DNA of 64,000 nucleotides from Holdemanella sp. MSK.7.32 (GTDB taxonomy: Bacteria > Bacillota_I > Bacilli_A > Erysipelotrichales > Erysipelotrichaceae). Positions 1-9,483 of the stretch are shown piece after piece. The position numbers were made by a program, and so were the translations under genes. The notes under the pieces are model-generated. The model made no database searches, had not been told where the DNA came from, and saw nothing but the letters and a program-made list of their open reading frames with translations. How positions within the stretch are numbered: the first letter of the stretch is position 1; every line of letters starts with the position of its first letter. The stretch covers positions 1 to 64,000 of the forward strand of contig NZ_JANFYN010000002.1 in the NCBI RefSeq assembly GCF_024460475.1. Direction: 5' to 3'.

Positions 1-50
1 AAAATATACAAAAAAAGACAATTTCATTTCGAAAATTGCCTATATACAAT

Positions 51-87
51 AAAAAACCTATGTCCTTACGAAAAGGTATAGGCTTTT
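51..87 (+). terminator. Terminator-like hairpin left of the ATP synthase operon
   Basis: Imperfect hairpin: an A-rich 5' arm with CCTAT (51-67) pairs with AAGGTATAGGCTTTT (73-87) around a short loop. Its 3' arm (72-87) is the exact inverse of 16 bases in the terminator after atpC (6221-6236), so the two hairpins look like copies of one element. Confidence 0.4.
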
Positions 88-100
88 GTCAACAATCTGA

Positions 101-128
101 GAGGAAGATCGAATCTTCCTTTTTTTTG
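101..128 (+). terminator. Rho-independent terminator of an upstream gene
   Basis: Perfect 7-bp stem GGAAGAT (103-109) / ATCTTCC (113-119) with a CGA loop, followed by eight T (120-127). It reads out on the plus strand, so it ends a transcript entering from the left edge. No gene is visible between positions 1 and 100. Confidence 0.75.
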
Positions 129-240
129 ATTTAAACGTAAAACAAAGTCAATTATGTTATTCAGACATATATACCATATGTACACAACATATAAAAACAT
201 TATCATACAAAACAGATAACGTTTACATTGATAAAAAGAC

Positions 241-269
241 TTGAATTTCAAAATCATGAGAACTAAAAT
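241..269 (+). promoter_or_regulatory. Candidate promoter of the ATP synthase operon
   Basis: TTGAAT (241-246), 17-base spacer, TAAAAT (264-269), giving a predicted start near 276 and a leader of about 80 bases before atpB. The leader contains a small ACGAATT/AATTCGT hairpin. The rest of 128-356 shows no gene. Prediction from sequence only. Confidence 0.5.
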
Positions 270-356
270 ACGAGCGTATAGAAAAACGAATTTTGTCTTA
301 ATTCGTAAATTCACGGATTATCTCCATCGTTTTTTATTGTTTTGAAAGGAGGAGCT

Positions 357-1040
357 ATGGAAGAGTTCACAAAAGAACTACTCGACCAGTTAAACGTTGA
401 CACCGCGTTTACTATCGGTCCCTTTGCGATTAGTGAATCTGTTGTCATCACATGGGTTGTCATGGCTATACTTGTTTTACTTTCTGCTTGGTTAACACGA
501 GGACTCAAAGTTCATAATCCAGGCAAGAAACAAATTGTAGCGGAAAGTATTGTCATATGGCTAGATAAATTCACAATCTCCATGCTTGGTGAAAATGCCA
601 AAGAATACAGTACCTACATTTCAACCATCCTATTATATATAGGTCTTGCGAATATCATTGGTATCTTTGGTATGAAACCCCCGACCAAAGATATGAATGT
701 CACTATCGCACTAGCACTTATGAGCATTGTATTGATTGAAATCAGTGGAATACGAGCTAAAGGCATGAAAGGCTGGATCAAAAGCTTTACTCAACCCGTC
801 GCCGTTGTTACACCCATCAATATTCTTGAAGTGTTTACACGTCCTTTATCACTGTGTATGCGTCTATTTGGTAATGTCATTGGTGCCTTCGTCATTATGG
901 AAATGATCAAAATGGTCGTTCCTGTCTTTATACCTACTGTATTTAGCTTGTACTTTGATTTCTTTGATGGATTCATTCAAGCTTATGTATTCGTCTTTTT
1001 AACATCACTATTTATCGCAGAAGCGACAGAAACAGAATAA
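357..1040 (+). CDS. atpB: F1Fo ATP synthase subunit a
   Basis: Membrane subunit of the Fo motor that forms the ion half-channels beside the c-ring. About 227 residues with several hydrophobic helices. The essential stator arginine lies in the conserved LSLCMRLFGN stretch (Arg169). An ATG at 342 also opens the frame, but AAAGGAGG at 345-352 sits directly before the ATG at 357, so 357 is taken as start. First gene of atpB-E-F-A-G-D-C; no atpI is seen upstream. Function certain from family motifs. Confidence 0.95.
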   Translation: MEEFTKELLDQLNVDTAFTIGPFAISESVVITWVVMAILVLLSAWLTRGLKVHNPGKKQIVAESIVIWLDKFTISMLGENAKEYSTYISTILLYIGLANIIGIFGMKPPTKDMNVTIALALMSIVLIEISGIRAKGMKGWIKSFTQPVAVVTPINILEVFTRPLSLCMRLFGNVIGAFVIMEMIKMVVPVFIPTVFSLYFDFFDGFIQAYVFVFLTSLFIAEATETE

Positions 1041-1058
1041 AATTAGGAGGAAATAAAA

Positions 1059-1280
1059 ATGAGTTTAACAGCAATCGGAGTTGGAATGGCAGCACTTGCC
1101 GTTATTGGTGGAGGATTAGGTATTGGTTTTGCGACAAGCAGTGCCGTAAAAGCCATCGCCCAGCAGCCAGAAGCTCACGGGAAAATTCGTAGTACTTTAT
1201 TAATTGGTGCCGCATTAGCCGAAGCAACAGCCATCTACGGATTTGTATTAGGTATTTTAATCATCTTAATGGTGAAATAG
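1059..1280 (+). CDS. atpE: F1Fo ATP synthase subunit c
   Basis: The 73-residue two-helix proteolipid of the rotor ring. The ion-binding carboxylate is Glu55 in GAALAEATAIYGF. The residue matching Gln32 of sodium-type rings is isoleucine here (GLGIGF), and the position after the Glu is Ala rather than Ser, which argues for a proton-driven ring. The polar loop carries the usual QQPEA sequence. AGGAGG precedes the ATG by the usual spacing. Second gene of the operon. Confidence 0.96.
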   Translation: MSLTAIGVGMAALAVIGGGLGIGFATSSAVKAIAQQPEAHGKIRSTLLIGAALAEATAIYGFVLGILIILMVK

Positions 1281-1292
1281 GTGGGATAATCT

Positions 1293-1757
1293 ATGTTAAG
1301 AATTGATTCCAATATTCTTTGGACAATCATCAATCTACTTATTTTATATGCACTGATGAAACATTTTCTATTTCAACCAGTACATGACATTCTTGAAAAG
1401 AGAAAACAAGAAATAGAATCTGATTTTGCCTTGGCAAATCAAAAGAAACAAGAAGCTCTTGAATCAAAAAATAAAGCAGATCAACAGCTTGAAAATATGC
1501 AAACAATTTGTGATGGCATGCTAGCGGATGCAAAAGAAAAAGCCAGCCTTGAATACGAACAAATTATTGCGGATGCAAACAAGAAATCCGATGAAATGAT
1601 TGAACAAGCACGCACCAAAACGATTGAAGCTGCCAATGAGGAAAAGGCAAAAGCTAAATCTGAAATTGCGGATTTGATCAATAAAGCGGCTGATAAAATC
1701 ACAAATACAAAGAGCGATGAAAAACTATATGATGATTTTTTAAAGGAAATGAAATAA
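1293..1757 (+). CDS. atpF: F1Fo ATP synthase subunit b
   Basis: Peripheral stalk subunit: one N-terminal membrane helix (about residues 7-28) followed by a long charged coiled coil to residue 154. Normal length for the family. It holds F1 against rotation by binding the delta subunit. The stop codon directly abuts the ATG of the next gene. In most Firmicutes a separate delta gene (atpH) would follow; here the next reading frame is a delta-alpha fusion. Confidence 0.93.
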   Translation: MLRIDSNILWTIINLLILYALMKHFLFQPVHDILEKRKQEIESDFALANQKKQEALESKNKADQQLENMQTICDGMLADAKEKASLEYEQIIADANKKSDEMIEQARTKTIEAANEEKAKAKSEIADLINKAADKITNTKSDEKLYDDFLKEMK

Positions 1758-3500
1758 ATGAACAACGAAAATTTAAACGCAAACTTACGCTGTGTAACAA
1801 GGCCTAGTGCAGCGCAAGAAGAAAAAATAAAGACATTCCTTAAAAATAAATACCAGGCCGAAAATATCACACTAACTATCTCTATTGATCCAAGTGTACG
1901 TGGAGGCTTTATTCTAAGCGCAAACAACGATGAATACGATTGGTCTACGCGTTCTCGCCAACAACAGCTTCAAGAACAAATTCAGGCGGCTCGAGATAAA
2001 GCTATTCAAATGAAAAAAGATGGAACACTTATGTCCATTTTAAAAGAGGCTATCGAACAATTTGAAGCCACTTCCCAAGAAAATGAAGTTGGCTATGTCG
2101 AAACAATTGGAGATGGTATCGCAACCATTTCGGGACTAGATCATGCGATGTATGGAGAAGTTGTTGTTTTTGAGAATGGTACAAAAGGAATGGTACTCGA
2201 TATCACAACCGAAAACATCGGTGTTATTCTATTTGATACAGAAGGTACTATTGGTCAAGGTACAAAGGTTTCTCGAACAAAAAAACAAGCAGGTATGCCA
2301 GTCAGCTCTAATTTTCTAGGACGTGTCGTGGATCCACTTGGAAATCCAATTGATGGACTTGGTCCTATTGAAGCCGCTGAAATGCGTCCTATCGAAGAAC
2401 CCGCCCCAAGCATTATTGACCGTAAACCTGTCACAACTCCTATGGAAACCGGTATTCTATCCATCGATTCTATGTTCCCTATTGGAAGAGGACAGCGTGA
2501 ATTAATCATTGGGGATCGTCAAACGGGTAAAACTTCCATCGCATTAGATACTATACTAAATCAAAAAGGAAAAGACTGTATTTGTATTTATGTCTCTATT
2601 GCCCAAAAGGCAAGTACAGTGGCTAACCTAGTCAATACATTAAAGAAAAATGATGCGATGGGATATACCGTTATTGTAAACTCTACAGCTGCCGATTCAG
2701 CCAGTCTACAATATATTGCCCCTTATTCTGCGACTTCTCTAGCTGAATACTTTATGCATCAAGGCAAAGACGTACTTATTGTCTACGATGATTTAAGCAA
2801 GCATGCTGTTGCCTATCGTACGATCTCCTTATTACTAGGAAGATCTCCAGGACGTGAAGCCTATCCAGGTGATGTATTCTATTTACATTCTAGACTACTA
2901 GAACGTTCTTCTAGATTAAATTCAGGAGGATCCATCACAGCTCTTCCAATCATCGAAACCCAAGATGGAGATGTAAGTGCATATATTCCAACCAACGTTA
3001 TTTCAATTACAGATGGACAAATCTTCTTGGAAAGTGATTTATTCTTTGAAGGACAAAGACCTGCTGTTAATGTTGGATTATCTGTTAGTCGTGTCGGTGG
3101 TGCCGCTCAAACTAAAGCCATGAAGAAAGCATCTGGATCTTTACGTATCAATTTAGCTCAATACCGTGAAATGAAGGAGTTTACACAATTTGCCTCCGAT
3201 TTAGATGATGCGACAAAACGACAACTTCAACACGGACAAGTACTTATGGAGCTTTTGAAACAACCTTTAAACCACCCTATGTCACATGCAGACATGGTTA
3301 TTATTCTAGTAGTTGCAGACGCAGGAATTCTAGATGATTTGAATTCAAAACAAGTCAAAAAAGAAGAAACAAAATTATTAGATTGGTTTAATGAAAATCA
3401 CAGTGAAATCAGTCGTGAGATCAACACAACTAAAAAAATGGATGACAATTTAAAGACAAGAATCATTACATTAGCCAAACAATATAGAGGACAAGAATAA
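1758..3500 (+). CDS. atpA: F1Fo ATP synthase alpha subunit with N-terminal delta (OSCP) C-terminal domain
   Basis: A 580-residue protein, about 80 longer than usual alpha subunits. Residues 110-580 are a standard alpha chain, with the P-loop GDRQTGKT at 252-259 (position 169 in E. coli). Residues about 9-75 align by eye with the C-terminal domain of the delta subunit: IDPSVRGGFIL (43-53), then a D-S-x-R-x-R pattern matching the family's I-D-x-S-V-x-x-R ending. The delta N-terminal helical bundle is absent, and no separate atpH lies between atpF and atpA. The delta N-domain normally binds the alpha N-terminus, so fusing the b-binding C-domain straight onto alpha would make it dispensable. Start ATG 1758 has AAAGGA upstream. 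The delta assignment is by motif, not by search. Confidence 0.9.
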   Translation: MNNENLNANLRCVTRPSAAQEEKIKTFLKNKYQAENITLTISIDPSVRGGFILSANNDEYDWSTRSRQQQLQEQIQAARDKAIQMKKDGTLMSILKEAIEQFEATSQENEVGYVETIGDGIATISGLDHAMYGEVVVFENGTKGMVLDITTENIGVILFDTEGTIGQGTKVSRTKKQAGMPVSSNFLGRVVDPLGNPIDGLGPIEAAEMRPIEEPAPSIIDRKPVTTPMETGILSIDSMFPIGRGQRELIIGDRQTGKTSIALDTILNQKGKDCICIYVSIAQKASTVANLVNTLKKNDAMGYTVIVNSTAADSASLQYIAPYSATSLAEYFMHQGKDVLIVYDDLSKHAVAYRTISLLLGRSPGREAYPGDVFYLHSRLLERSSRLNSGGSITALPIIETQDGDVSAYIPTNVISITDGQIFLESDLFFEGQRPAVNVGLSVSRVGGAAQTKAMKKASGSLRINLAQYREMKEFTQFASDLDDATKRQLQHGQVLMELLKQPLNHPMSHADMVIILVVADAGILDDLNSKQVKKEETKLLDWFNENHSEISREINTTKKMDDNLKTRIITLAKQYRGQE

Positions 3501-4420
3501 TGTCACAAATCCGAGAAATCAAAGATCGAATGAATGGTATTCAATCGACTATGAAGATCACAAAAGCCATGTATATGATTTCTTCAACCAAAATGAATAC
3601 GGCCAAACAAAAATCCGCAAATACCGATCCTTATTTTTACTCATTACGAAAACAAATTTTGACAATTCTTCAAAATCTTCCTGATCACTTTGAACATCCT
3701 TACTTAGATAGTCGAGAATATATTGACGAGAAGCATCAAAATAAGGCCATCATATGTGTTACTGGAGATAAAGGGTTGGCCGGTGCCTACAACCTTAATG
3801 TTTTAAAGCTAACTGAACAAATCATTAAGGCTCATCCAAACTATAAGCTCTATATGATTGGAGAAGTTGGAAGACAATACTTTTTAAGACGACACATTCC
3901 GGTTGAAGAAAGTTTTCTATATACAGCGCAAAATCCAACTTTGAGTCGTGCAAGATCCATTTCGAGTAAAATGCTTGAACTGTATGCTGAAAAAACAATC
4001 GATGAAGTATTAATTATCTATACACGTATGGATCAACACAATCAATTTACGGTCGATGTTGAACAGTTACTTCCTTTGTATCGTTTAAATCAGGAAGTTG
4101 AAGTTGGTGGACAAACCATTCACTCCATTCAGTTGGAGCCAAGCCCTGCTGAATTATTAAACATTGTCATCCCTGATTATTTATCTGGGTTTATTTATAG
4201 TGCCCTTGTTGAATCTTATGCATCCGAAAACTTTGCGCGTATGCAGGCAATGGATTCAGCAAATAAAAACGGTGAAGAATTATTAAACAGTTTATCTTTA
4301 CAATACAATCGTCAAAGACAAGCAAAAATCACACAAGAAATAACAGAGGTTGCAGCTGGTGCCAAAGCTAGAAGGCAACAGCTACAAAAGAAGAAAAGGA
4401 GTCAATCCACATGCAAATAG
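3500..4420 (+). CDS. atpG: F1Fo ATP synthase gamma subunit
   Basis: Central rotor shaft, 306 residues. The N-terminal helix (IREIKDRMNGIQSTMKITKA) and the C-terminal helix (residues about 230-295) are the two family-typical coiled-coil segments. Start codon overlaps the atpA stop (TAATG). Its end overlaps atpD by 10 bases, consistent with translational coupling. Confidence 0.95.
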   Translation: MSQIREIKDRMNGIQSTMKITKAMYMISSTKMNTAKQKSANTDPYFYSLRKQILTILQNLPDHFEHPYLDSREYIDEKHQNKAIICVTGDKGLAGAYNLNVLKLTEQIIKAHPNYKLYMIGEVGRQYFLRRHIPVEESFLYTAQNPTLSRARSISSKMLELYAEKTIDEVLIIYTRMDQHNQFTVDVEQLLPLYRLNQEVEVGGQTIHSIQLEPSPAELLNIVIPDYLSGFIYSALVESYASENFARMQAMDSANKNGEELLNSLSLQYNRQRQAKITQEITEVAAGAKARRQQLQKKKRSQSTCK

Positions 4421-5796
4421 GAAAAATCACACAAGTTATGGGTCCTGTTGTAGACGTACATTTTGATGAAACGCCACTTCCATATATTCAAACCGCTTTG
4501 CAGGTTGATAACCACGGCAAAAAAGTTGTAATGGAAGTTATGCAGCACATTGGAACCGATACAGTTCGTTGTATCATGTTATCGCCTAGTGAAGGCTTAC
4601 AAAAAGATATGCCTGTCTTATCTACAGGAATGGGCATTGAAATTCCAGTTGGAACACAAAATTTAGGTCGTTTGTTTAATGTTTTGGGAGATACAATCGA
4701 TGGAAAAGAAGCGATTGATACAGATACATATTGGCCTATTCACAGAAAACCACCAAAATTTGAAGATCAATCTCCTGTTACAGAAGTTCTTGAAACAGGA
4801 ATCAAAGTTATTGACTTATTAGCACCATATGCCAAGGGTGGAAAGATTGGATTATTTGGAGGTGCCGGCGTTGGAAAAACCGTACTGATCCAAGAATTGA
4901 TTCGAAATATTGCCAGTGAGCATGGAGGCTATTCCATCTTTACAGGTGTTGGAGAAAGAAGTCGTGAAGGAAACGATTTATATACTGAAATGAGTGAATC
5001 CGGTGTAATCAAGAACACTGCACTTGTCTTTGGACAAATGAACGAAAGTCCAGGAGCCAGAATGCGTGTTGCCGAAACCGGACTGACTATGGCCGAATAT
5101 TTCCGTGATGTTGAACATAAAGATGTATTATTATTTATCGACAACATCTTCCGTTTTGTACAAGCTGGATCAGAAGTTTCTTCTTTACTTGGACGTATGC
5201 CATCTGCCGTTGGATATCAACCTACTTTAGCTAATGAAATGGGACAACTTCAAGAACGTATTTCTTCCACAAAAAATGGATCTGTTACTAGTGTACAAGC
5301 TGTATACGTTCCTGCAGATGATTTAACTGACCCTGCTCCTGCAACAACATTCGAACATTTGGATGCGACAACCGTCTTATCTCGTAAAGTTGTTGAACAA
5401 GGTATTTATCCTGCTGTAGATCCACTTGAATCAAGTTCAAGAATTCTTCAACCCGATATTGTAGGTGAAGAACACTATGAAACAGCTCAACGTGTTTTAC
5501 AATACCTTCAAAAATATAAAGAACTACAAGATATTATTGCCATTCTAGGAATGGATGAACTAAGTGATGAAGATAAAACCGTTGTAGCTAGAGCCCGTCG
5601 TTTACGTAACTTTATGGCTCAACCATTCCATGTAGCTGAACAATTTACTTCAATTCCAGGAAAATATGTTCCTCTACAAGATACAATCAAAGGCTTTAAA
5701 GCAATCTTAGATGGAGAAATGGACGAATATCCTGAAAGTGCTTTTTTCAATGTAGGAACCATTGAAGAAGTCAAAGAAAAAGCGAAAGAAGTATAA
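4411..5796 (+). CDS. atpD: F1Fo ATP synthase beta subunit
   Basis: Catalytic subunit, 461 residues. P-loop GGAGVGKT at 150-157, catalytic glutamate and following arginine in GVGERSREG (Glu182, Arg183), and the DELSDEDK region near the C-terminus that contacts gamma. AAGGAG lies upstream of the ATG, inside the end of atpG. Normal length and composition. Confidence 0.97.
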   Translation: MQIGKITQVMGPVVDVHFDETPLPYIQTALQVDNHGKKVVMEVMQHIGTDTVRCIMLSPSEGLQKDMPVLSTGMGIEIPVGTQNLGRLFNVLGDTIDGKEAIDTDTYWPIHRKPPKFEDQSPVTEVLETGIKVIDLLAPYAKGGKIGLFGGAGVGKTVLIQELIRNIASEHGGYSIFTGVGERSREGNDLYTEMSESGVIKNTALVFGQMNESPGARMRVAETGLTMAEYFRDVEHKDVLLFIDNIFRFVQAGSEVSSLLGRMPSAVGYQPTLANEMGQLQERISSTKNGSVTSVQAVYVPADDLTDPAPATTFEHLDATTVLSRKVVEQGIYPAVDPLESSSRILQPDIVGEEHYETAQRVLQYLQKYKELQDIIAILGMDELSDEDKTVVARARRLRNFMAQPFHVAEQFTSIPGKYVPLQDTIKGFKAILDGEMDEYPESAFFNVGTIEEVKEKAKEV

Positions 5797-5798
5797 TT

Positions 5799-6209
5799 AT
5801 GGAACTTTTTGATTTAAAAATCATGGCCAGTGATCACGTGTTTTATAATGGTAAAGCACAAGTATTAACAATACATACGCCAAATGGAAGTAAACAATTT
5901 CTTGCACATCATGCCAAAGCCATCTATGCGATAACGCCTGGACTTTTAAAAATTCGAAAAGAAGATAATTCTGAAATTGAAGTTGTTAGTGGATTAGGAT
6001 CCATGATCTTTTCAAACAACCAAGCCGAAGTTTTAGTTGATACATGTGAAACACAAGAAGAACTAGACGCAAGAAGAGCCAAAGAATCTTTAGAACGTGC
6101 TAAAGAAAGAATGAGACAAAAACAATCCATTCGTGAATATTATATGTCACAAGCCAGTATGGCAAGAGCCTTAGCTCGTTTACAATTTAAAGATAAACAC
6201 ATTAATTAA
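5799..6209 (+). CDS. atpC: F1Fo ATP synthase epsilon subunit
   Basis: 136 residues: an N-terminal beta-sandwich (residues about 1-84) and a C-terminal helical hairpin rich in Ala, Glu and Arg (about 90-136), the fold that brakes ATP hydrolysis. Starts two bases after the atpD stop. Last gene of the operon, followed by a strong terminator. Confidence 0.93.
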   Translation: MELFDLKIMASDHVFYNGKAQVLTIHTPNGSKQFLAHHAKAIYAITPGLLKIRKEDNSEIEVVSGLGSMIFSNNQAEVLVDTCETQEELDARRAKESLERAKERMRQKQSIREYYMSQASMARALARLQFKDKHIN

Positions 6210-6218
6210 TAAACACAT

Positions 6219-6257
6219 AAAAAAGCCTATACCTTTCATGAAGATATAGGCTTTTTT
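6219..6257 (+). terminator. Terminator of the ATP synthase operon
   Basis: A-tract plus AAGCCTATA (left arm, 6219-6233) pairs with TATAGGCTTTTTT (right arm, 6244-6257). Works in both directions by sequence. Closely related to the hairpin at 51-87. Confidence 0.85.
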
Positions 6258-6458
6258 CCTTTATATAAAGATCTTTTACATTTTTTCTAGTCTCAATTTA
6301 GTAAAATCATACACTTTTTCCGGCCTAAACTATAAATTGAAAATTCAATCAAGAAAAGAGATTTCTAGCTTAAAAGCTCTTTTTACATACAACATTTTAT
6401 TTTTAATTTATACTTTATTTAAAGTAAATATTATAAACAACTGTCGAATAAATTCGAA

Positions 6459-8735
6459 TTATTCATTGGCTTTTAAGCTTGAAACCATATCAATTGTTTT
6501 AATTTTTCTTGCCAACAACTTATTCATTACATACGAAACTAAAACGGTTCCTATGATTGCGTACACATAAGAAATCCATTCTACAACGGCTGGAAAATCA
6601 TATGTCTCATTTAAAGCATTTGTATAAATATACGACAACATATAATAGCCTAGTGGCAAACCAATCACCATTCCCACCAACATGATCCATGTGTTTTGTT
6701 TGATAAAGATTTCTTTGATTTGTTTATCCTTAAAACCTAACACCTTTAAAGTCGCAAACTGATATTGTTTTTCAGTAAATGATAACACGCCCAAGTTATA
6801 TAAGATGACACAGCCTAATAAGGCCGCAAATACAATTAATAAAACCATCATCGACTTCATCGCTTCAAGCATACTCTCTACACCTTCTTGAATCGATTCA
6901 ATACTGCTAACTTTAGAAACACCATCTATTTTTTTAGCCTTTTCATTTGTATAAATAGAATCTGGACGATATGTATATCCTAACTTTTCAAAATATTTCT
7001 TTGACATTGTGAATTGTTGTGTTTGAGGATCACGATTCAAGCTAATAACCTTACTTGTATGCCAAGAAGAATCTCCAGTCAAATGCCAAGTAACTTTGTC
7101 CCCTACTTGAATCCCATACTTTTCAGCTAGTTTTTCTGTTAAATAGATTCCATTTGATTGAACAGACATAACTTTTTCATCATGATCTGTGATATTCAAT
7201 TTATCTTTTCCATCCAATACAAGCATCGATCTTGTTTCGGTTTTTCCCTTATTTTTAAATTCAATCGCAACACTTTTACTTGTGGCTGCTCCATACAAGT
7301 GAGTTAAATGATCATATTGTTCTTTTGTATAATCACTATTTAAACTAATTTTATATTGATATGTATTGATTATTTTATATTCCCAATCCATATAAGATTC
7401 AATCGTATCCCACAAACCAAACGAACATACAAGTAACATTGTACATCCAATAATTCCAACACATGCTGCAATACTTCTTCCTTTATTGCGAGCTATATCT
7501 CGAATATTCCATCTTGTCGATAATTTACATTTATTAAATTTTACAGACCAATCCAAACTATTCTTTTTTACCTTTGGCACTTCTAGACGCAAAGCCTCAC
7601 TTGCCGTTTCCTTTAAAATCTTTCTTGAAGAAAGGTACGTTACTAAAGAAATCAAAGCTACAACCAAAACTGCTGTTTGAATCACAACCGGCAACAATAC
7701 AGTATGTATATTTGGCATTTCAAAATAACTAGCTTCCATATCAATAAAGAATTGACCAATTGTTAGATATCCAACCACAACACCTAATACAGCCGCAATC
7801 AAGCTAATCATAAAACCAAACCCAATATAATGGATATAGATTTTTCGATTTTTAAATCCAAGTGCTTTTAAAGTACCAATCTGCACTCTTTGTTGGCGAA
7901 CAAAACGATTCATTGTACTCATTACACTTAAAATTGCAATCATTAAAAACAATCCCGTAAATACAGGTGCATAAGTTTGACCTTCTTCTACTTCCGCTTG
8001 GTAACCTGCATATGAAAAAGAATTGTCACGATCTGTTACAGATAAAAAATTAAAATCCTTTTGAATCTCTTTTTTTACTGATGACACATTATTTTTCTTA
8101 TCCACATCTACATAAGCCTTATTATATGTAACATCCACATGCATTGCGTCTTGAAAAGTTTGAGCGGACATATATACAAAGCCATAGTTTTGATGTGTTG
8201 GAAATATTTCTGTAGAATCTTTCACAAAATAAACATGATCCGGTGTGTTTACTAACCCCTTAACTTTTAGCTTCAAAGTCTGTCCAGAAACATCCAACTT
8301 TAAAGTATCTCCCACATGAATATTTAAATGATTCGCCAAATAACTATCAAACCATAATCCCTTTTTATTCGATGCATACTTTTCCCCCTCAACAATATGC
8401 ATTTTAGAAATTGTATTCTCTTCCAAAACATTTGTTTCTAAAGTCACATCTTTGTATCCCTTTAATTTTGAATTTAAAACCAATGCTCGATTTACATCAC
8501 TTATATGATCCATAGACTTTAATTTCTCTAAATCCGAATCTGCAACATTCGTATTTGTAATCCATAGATCCTGTAAATTATATTCTTTATAATACTCTTT
8601 AGCACTTTCATCCATACCATCCATATAGCCATGGATACCACTAAATGCCAACATTCCAATAAACACCATCAGAAAAATTGTAAAGAATTGTCCCTTATAA
8701 TGCCAAAGATCACGATATAGTTTTCTTCTCAACAT
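6459..8735 (-). CDS. FtsX-family ABC transporter permease
   Basis: 758-residue membrane protein with the two-FtsX-domain layout: an N-terminal membrane helix (about 17-38), a large extracellular domain, a central membrane block (about 255-380), a second extracellular domain, and a C-terminal membrane block (about 630-745). This class usually moves lipids, peptides or antibiotics out of the membrane rather than importing solutes; the substrate cannot be told from sequence. The start overlaps the stop of the ATPase gene (TAATG), so the pair is translationally coupled. Confidence 0.88.
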   Translation of the reverse strand: MLRRKLYRDLWHYKGQFFTIFLMVFIGMLAFSGIHGYMDGMDESAKEYYKEYNLQDLWITNTNVADSDLEKLKSMDHISDVNRALVLNSKLKGYKDVTLETNVLEENTISKMHIVEGEKYASNKKGLWFDSYLANHLNIHVGDTLKLDVSGQTLKLKVKGLVNTPDHVYFVKDSTEIFPTHQNYGFVYMSAQTFQDAMHVDVTYNKAYVDVDKKNNVSSVKKEIQKDFNFLSVTDRDNSFSYAGYQAEVEEGQTYAPVFTGLFLMIAILSVMSTMNRFVRQQRVQIGTLKALGFKNRKIYIHYIGFGFMISLIAAVLGVVVGYLTIGQFFIDMEASYFEMPNIHTVLLPVVIQTAVLVVALISLVTYLSSRKILKETASEALRLEVPKVKKNSLDWSVKFNKCKLSTRWNIRDIARNKGRSIAACVGIIGCTMLLVCSFGLWDTIESYMDWEYKIINTYQYKISLNSDYTKEQYDHLTHLYGAATSKSVAIEFKNKGKTETRSMLVLDGKDKLNITDHDEKVMSVQSNGIYLTEKLAEKYGIQVGDKVTWHLTGDSSWHTSKVISLNRDPQTQQFTMSKKYFEKLGYTYRPDSIYTNEKAKKIDGVSKVSSIESIQEGVESMLEAMKSMMVLLIVFAALLGCVILYNLGVLSFTEKQYQFATLKVLGFKDKQIKEIFIKQNTWIMLVGMVIGLPLGYYMLSYIYTNALNETYDFPAVVEWISYVYAIIGTVLVSYVMNKLLARKIKTIDMVSSLKANE

Positions 8736-9433
8736 TACCAGTTCACCTCATCTATGTTCTTTGGTTGTTTATTCACAACATTCTCAATAATTTTTCCATT
8801 CTTTAAACGAATTACACGATCCGCCACATCTGCAATCAACGCATTGTGCGTTACAATCACAACTGTATTGTCTTTTGTACATTCGCGTAATAACTTTAAA
8901 ATCTCTACTCCCGTATTTGAATCTAAAGCCCCAGTAGGTTCATCGCAAAGAAGAAGTTTTGGATTTTTCGCAATGGCACGTGCAATCGATACACGCTGCT
9001 GCTCCCCTCCACTTAATTGATTCGGAAATTTGTTTTCTTGTCCACCTAAACCAACTTTATTCAATATTTCAATGGAATCCTTTGCGTTTTTTACTACATC
9101 ATGAATCAAATCCACATTTTCCTTCACCGTCAGTGTCGGCAAAATATTATAAAACTGAAAAATAAACCCAATATTTTCAGCACGATAATCCGTTAATTCT
9201 TTTTCACTATACCCACTAATATCGAGCCCATCCATATATACTTTTCCATCAGTCACATGATCCATTCCACCCATAATATTTAAAAGTGTCGACTTACCCG
9301 CTCCACTTGGGCCTAAAATCACAACCATTTCATGTTGATCAATCGAAAAAGAAACATCATCCAATGCATAAAATGCTTTTTCTCCTACTTCATACTTTTT
9401 TGATACCCCATTAAATTCTATACATTTCTTCAT
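8735..9433 (-). CDS. ABC transporter ATP-binding protein (MacB/LolD type)
   Basis: About 232 residues with Walker A GPSGAGKST, signature LSGGEQQRV and Walker B LLLCDEPTGALD, the pattern of ATPases that partner FtsX permeases. Two in-frame ATGs are possible; the inner one (9433) is placed seven bases from AGGAG, while the outer (9439) is too close. First gene of a two-gene operon under the dyad-covered promoter at 9446-9499. Confidence 0.92.
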   Translation of the reverse strand: MKKCIEFNGVSKKYEVGEKAFYALDDVSFSIDQHEMVVILGPSGAGKSTLLNIMGGMDHVTDGKVYMDGLDISGYSEKELTDYRAENIGFIFQFYNILPTLTVKENVDLIHDVVKNAKDSIEILNKVGLGGQENKFPNQLSGGEQQRVSIARAIAKNPKLLLCDEPTGALDSNTGVEILKLLRECTKDNTVVIVTHNALIADVADRVIRLKNGKIIENVVNKQPKNIDEVNW

Positions 9434-9445
9434 AATCATTCTCCT

Positions 9446-9483
9446 GTTAGTTATATCTAACTTTATGGTTAGTATACTCTAAC
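9446..9483. promoter_or_regulatory. Two tandem GTTAG-N6-CTAAC dyads (operator candidates)
   Basis: Perfect inverted repeats GTTAG-N6-CTAAC at 9446-9461 and 9468-9483, with identical half-sites and 22 bp between equivalent positions (two helical turns). One covers the -10 box, the other the start of the leader. This is the usual geometry for a dimeric TetR- or MarR-like repressor. No regulator gene lies next to the operon. Confidence 0.65.

Noticed and set aside
6337..6570. 77-codon plus-strand frame before the permease gene
   Set aside because: Overlaps the 3' end of the FtsX gene and has no ribosome site or recognisable domain.
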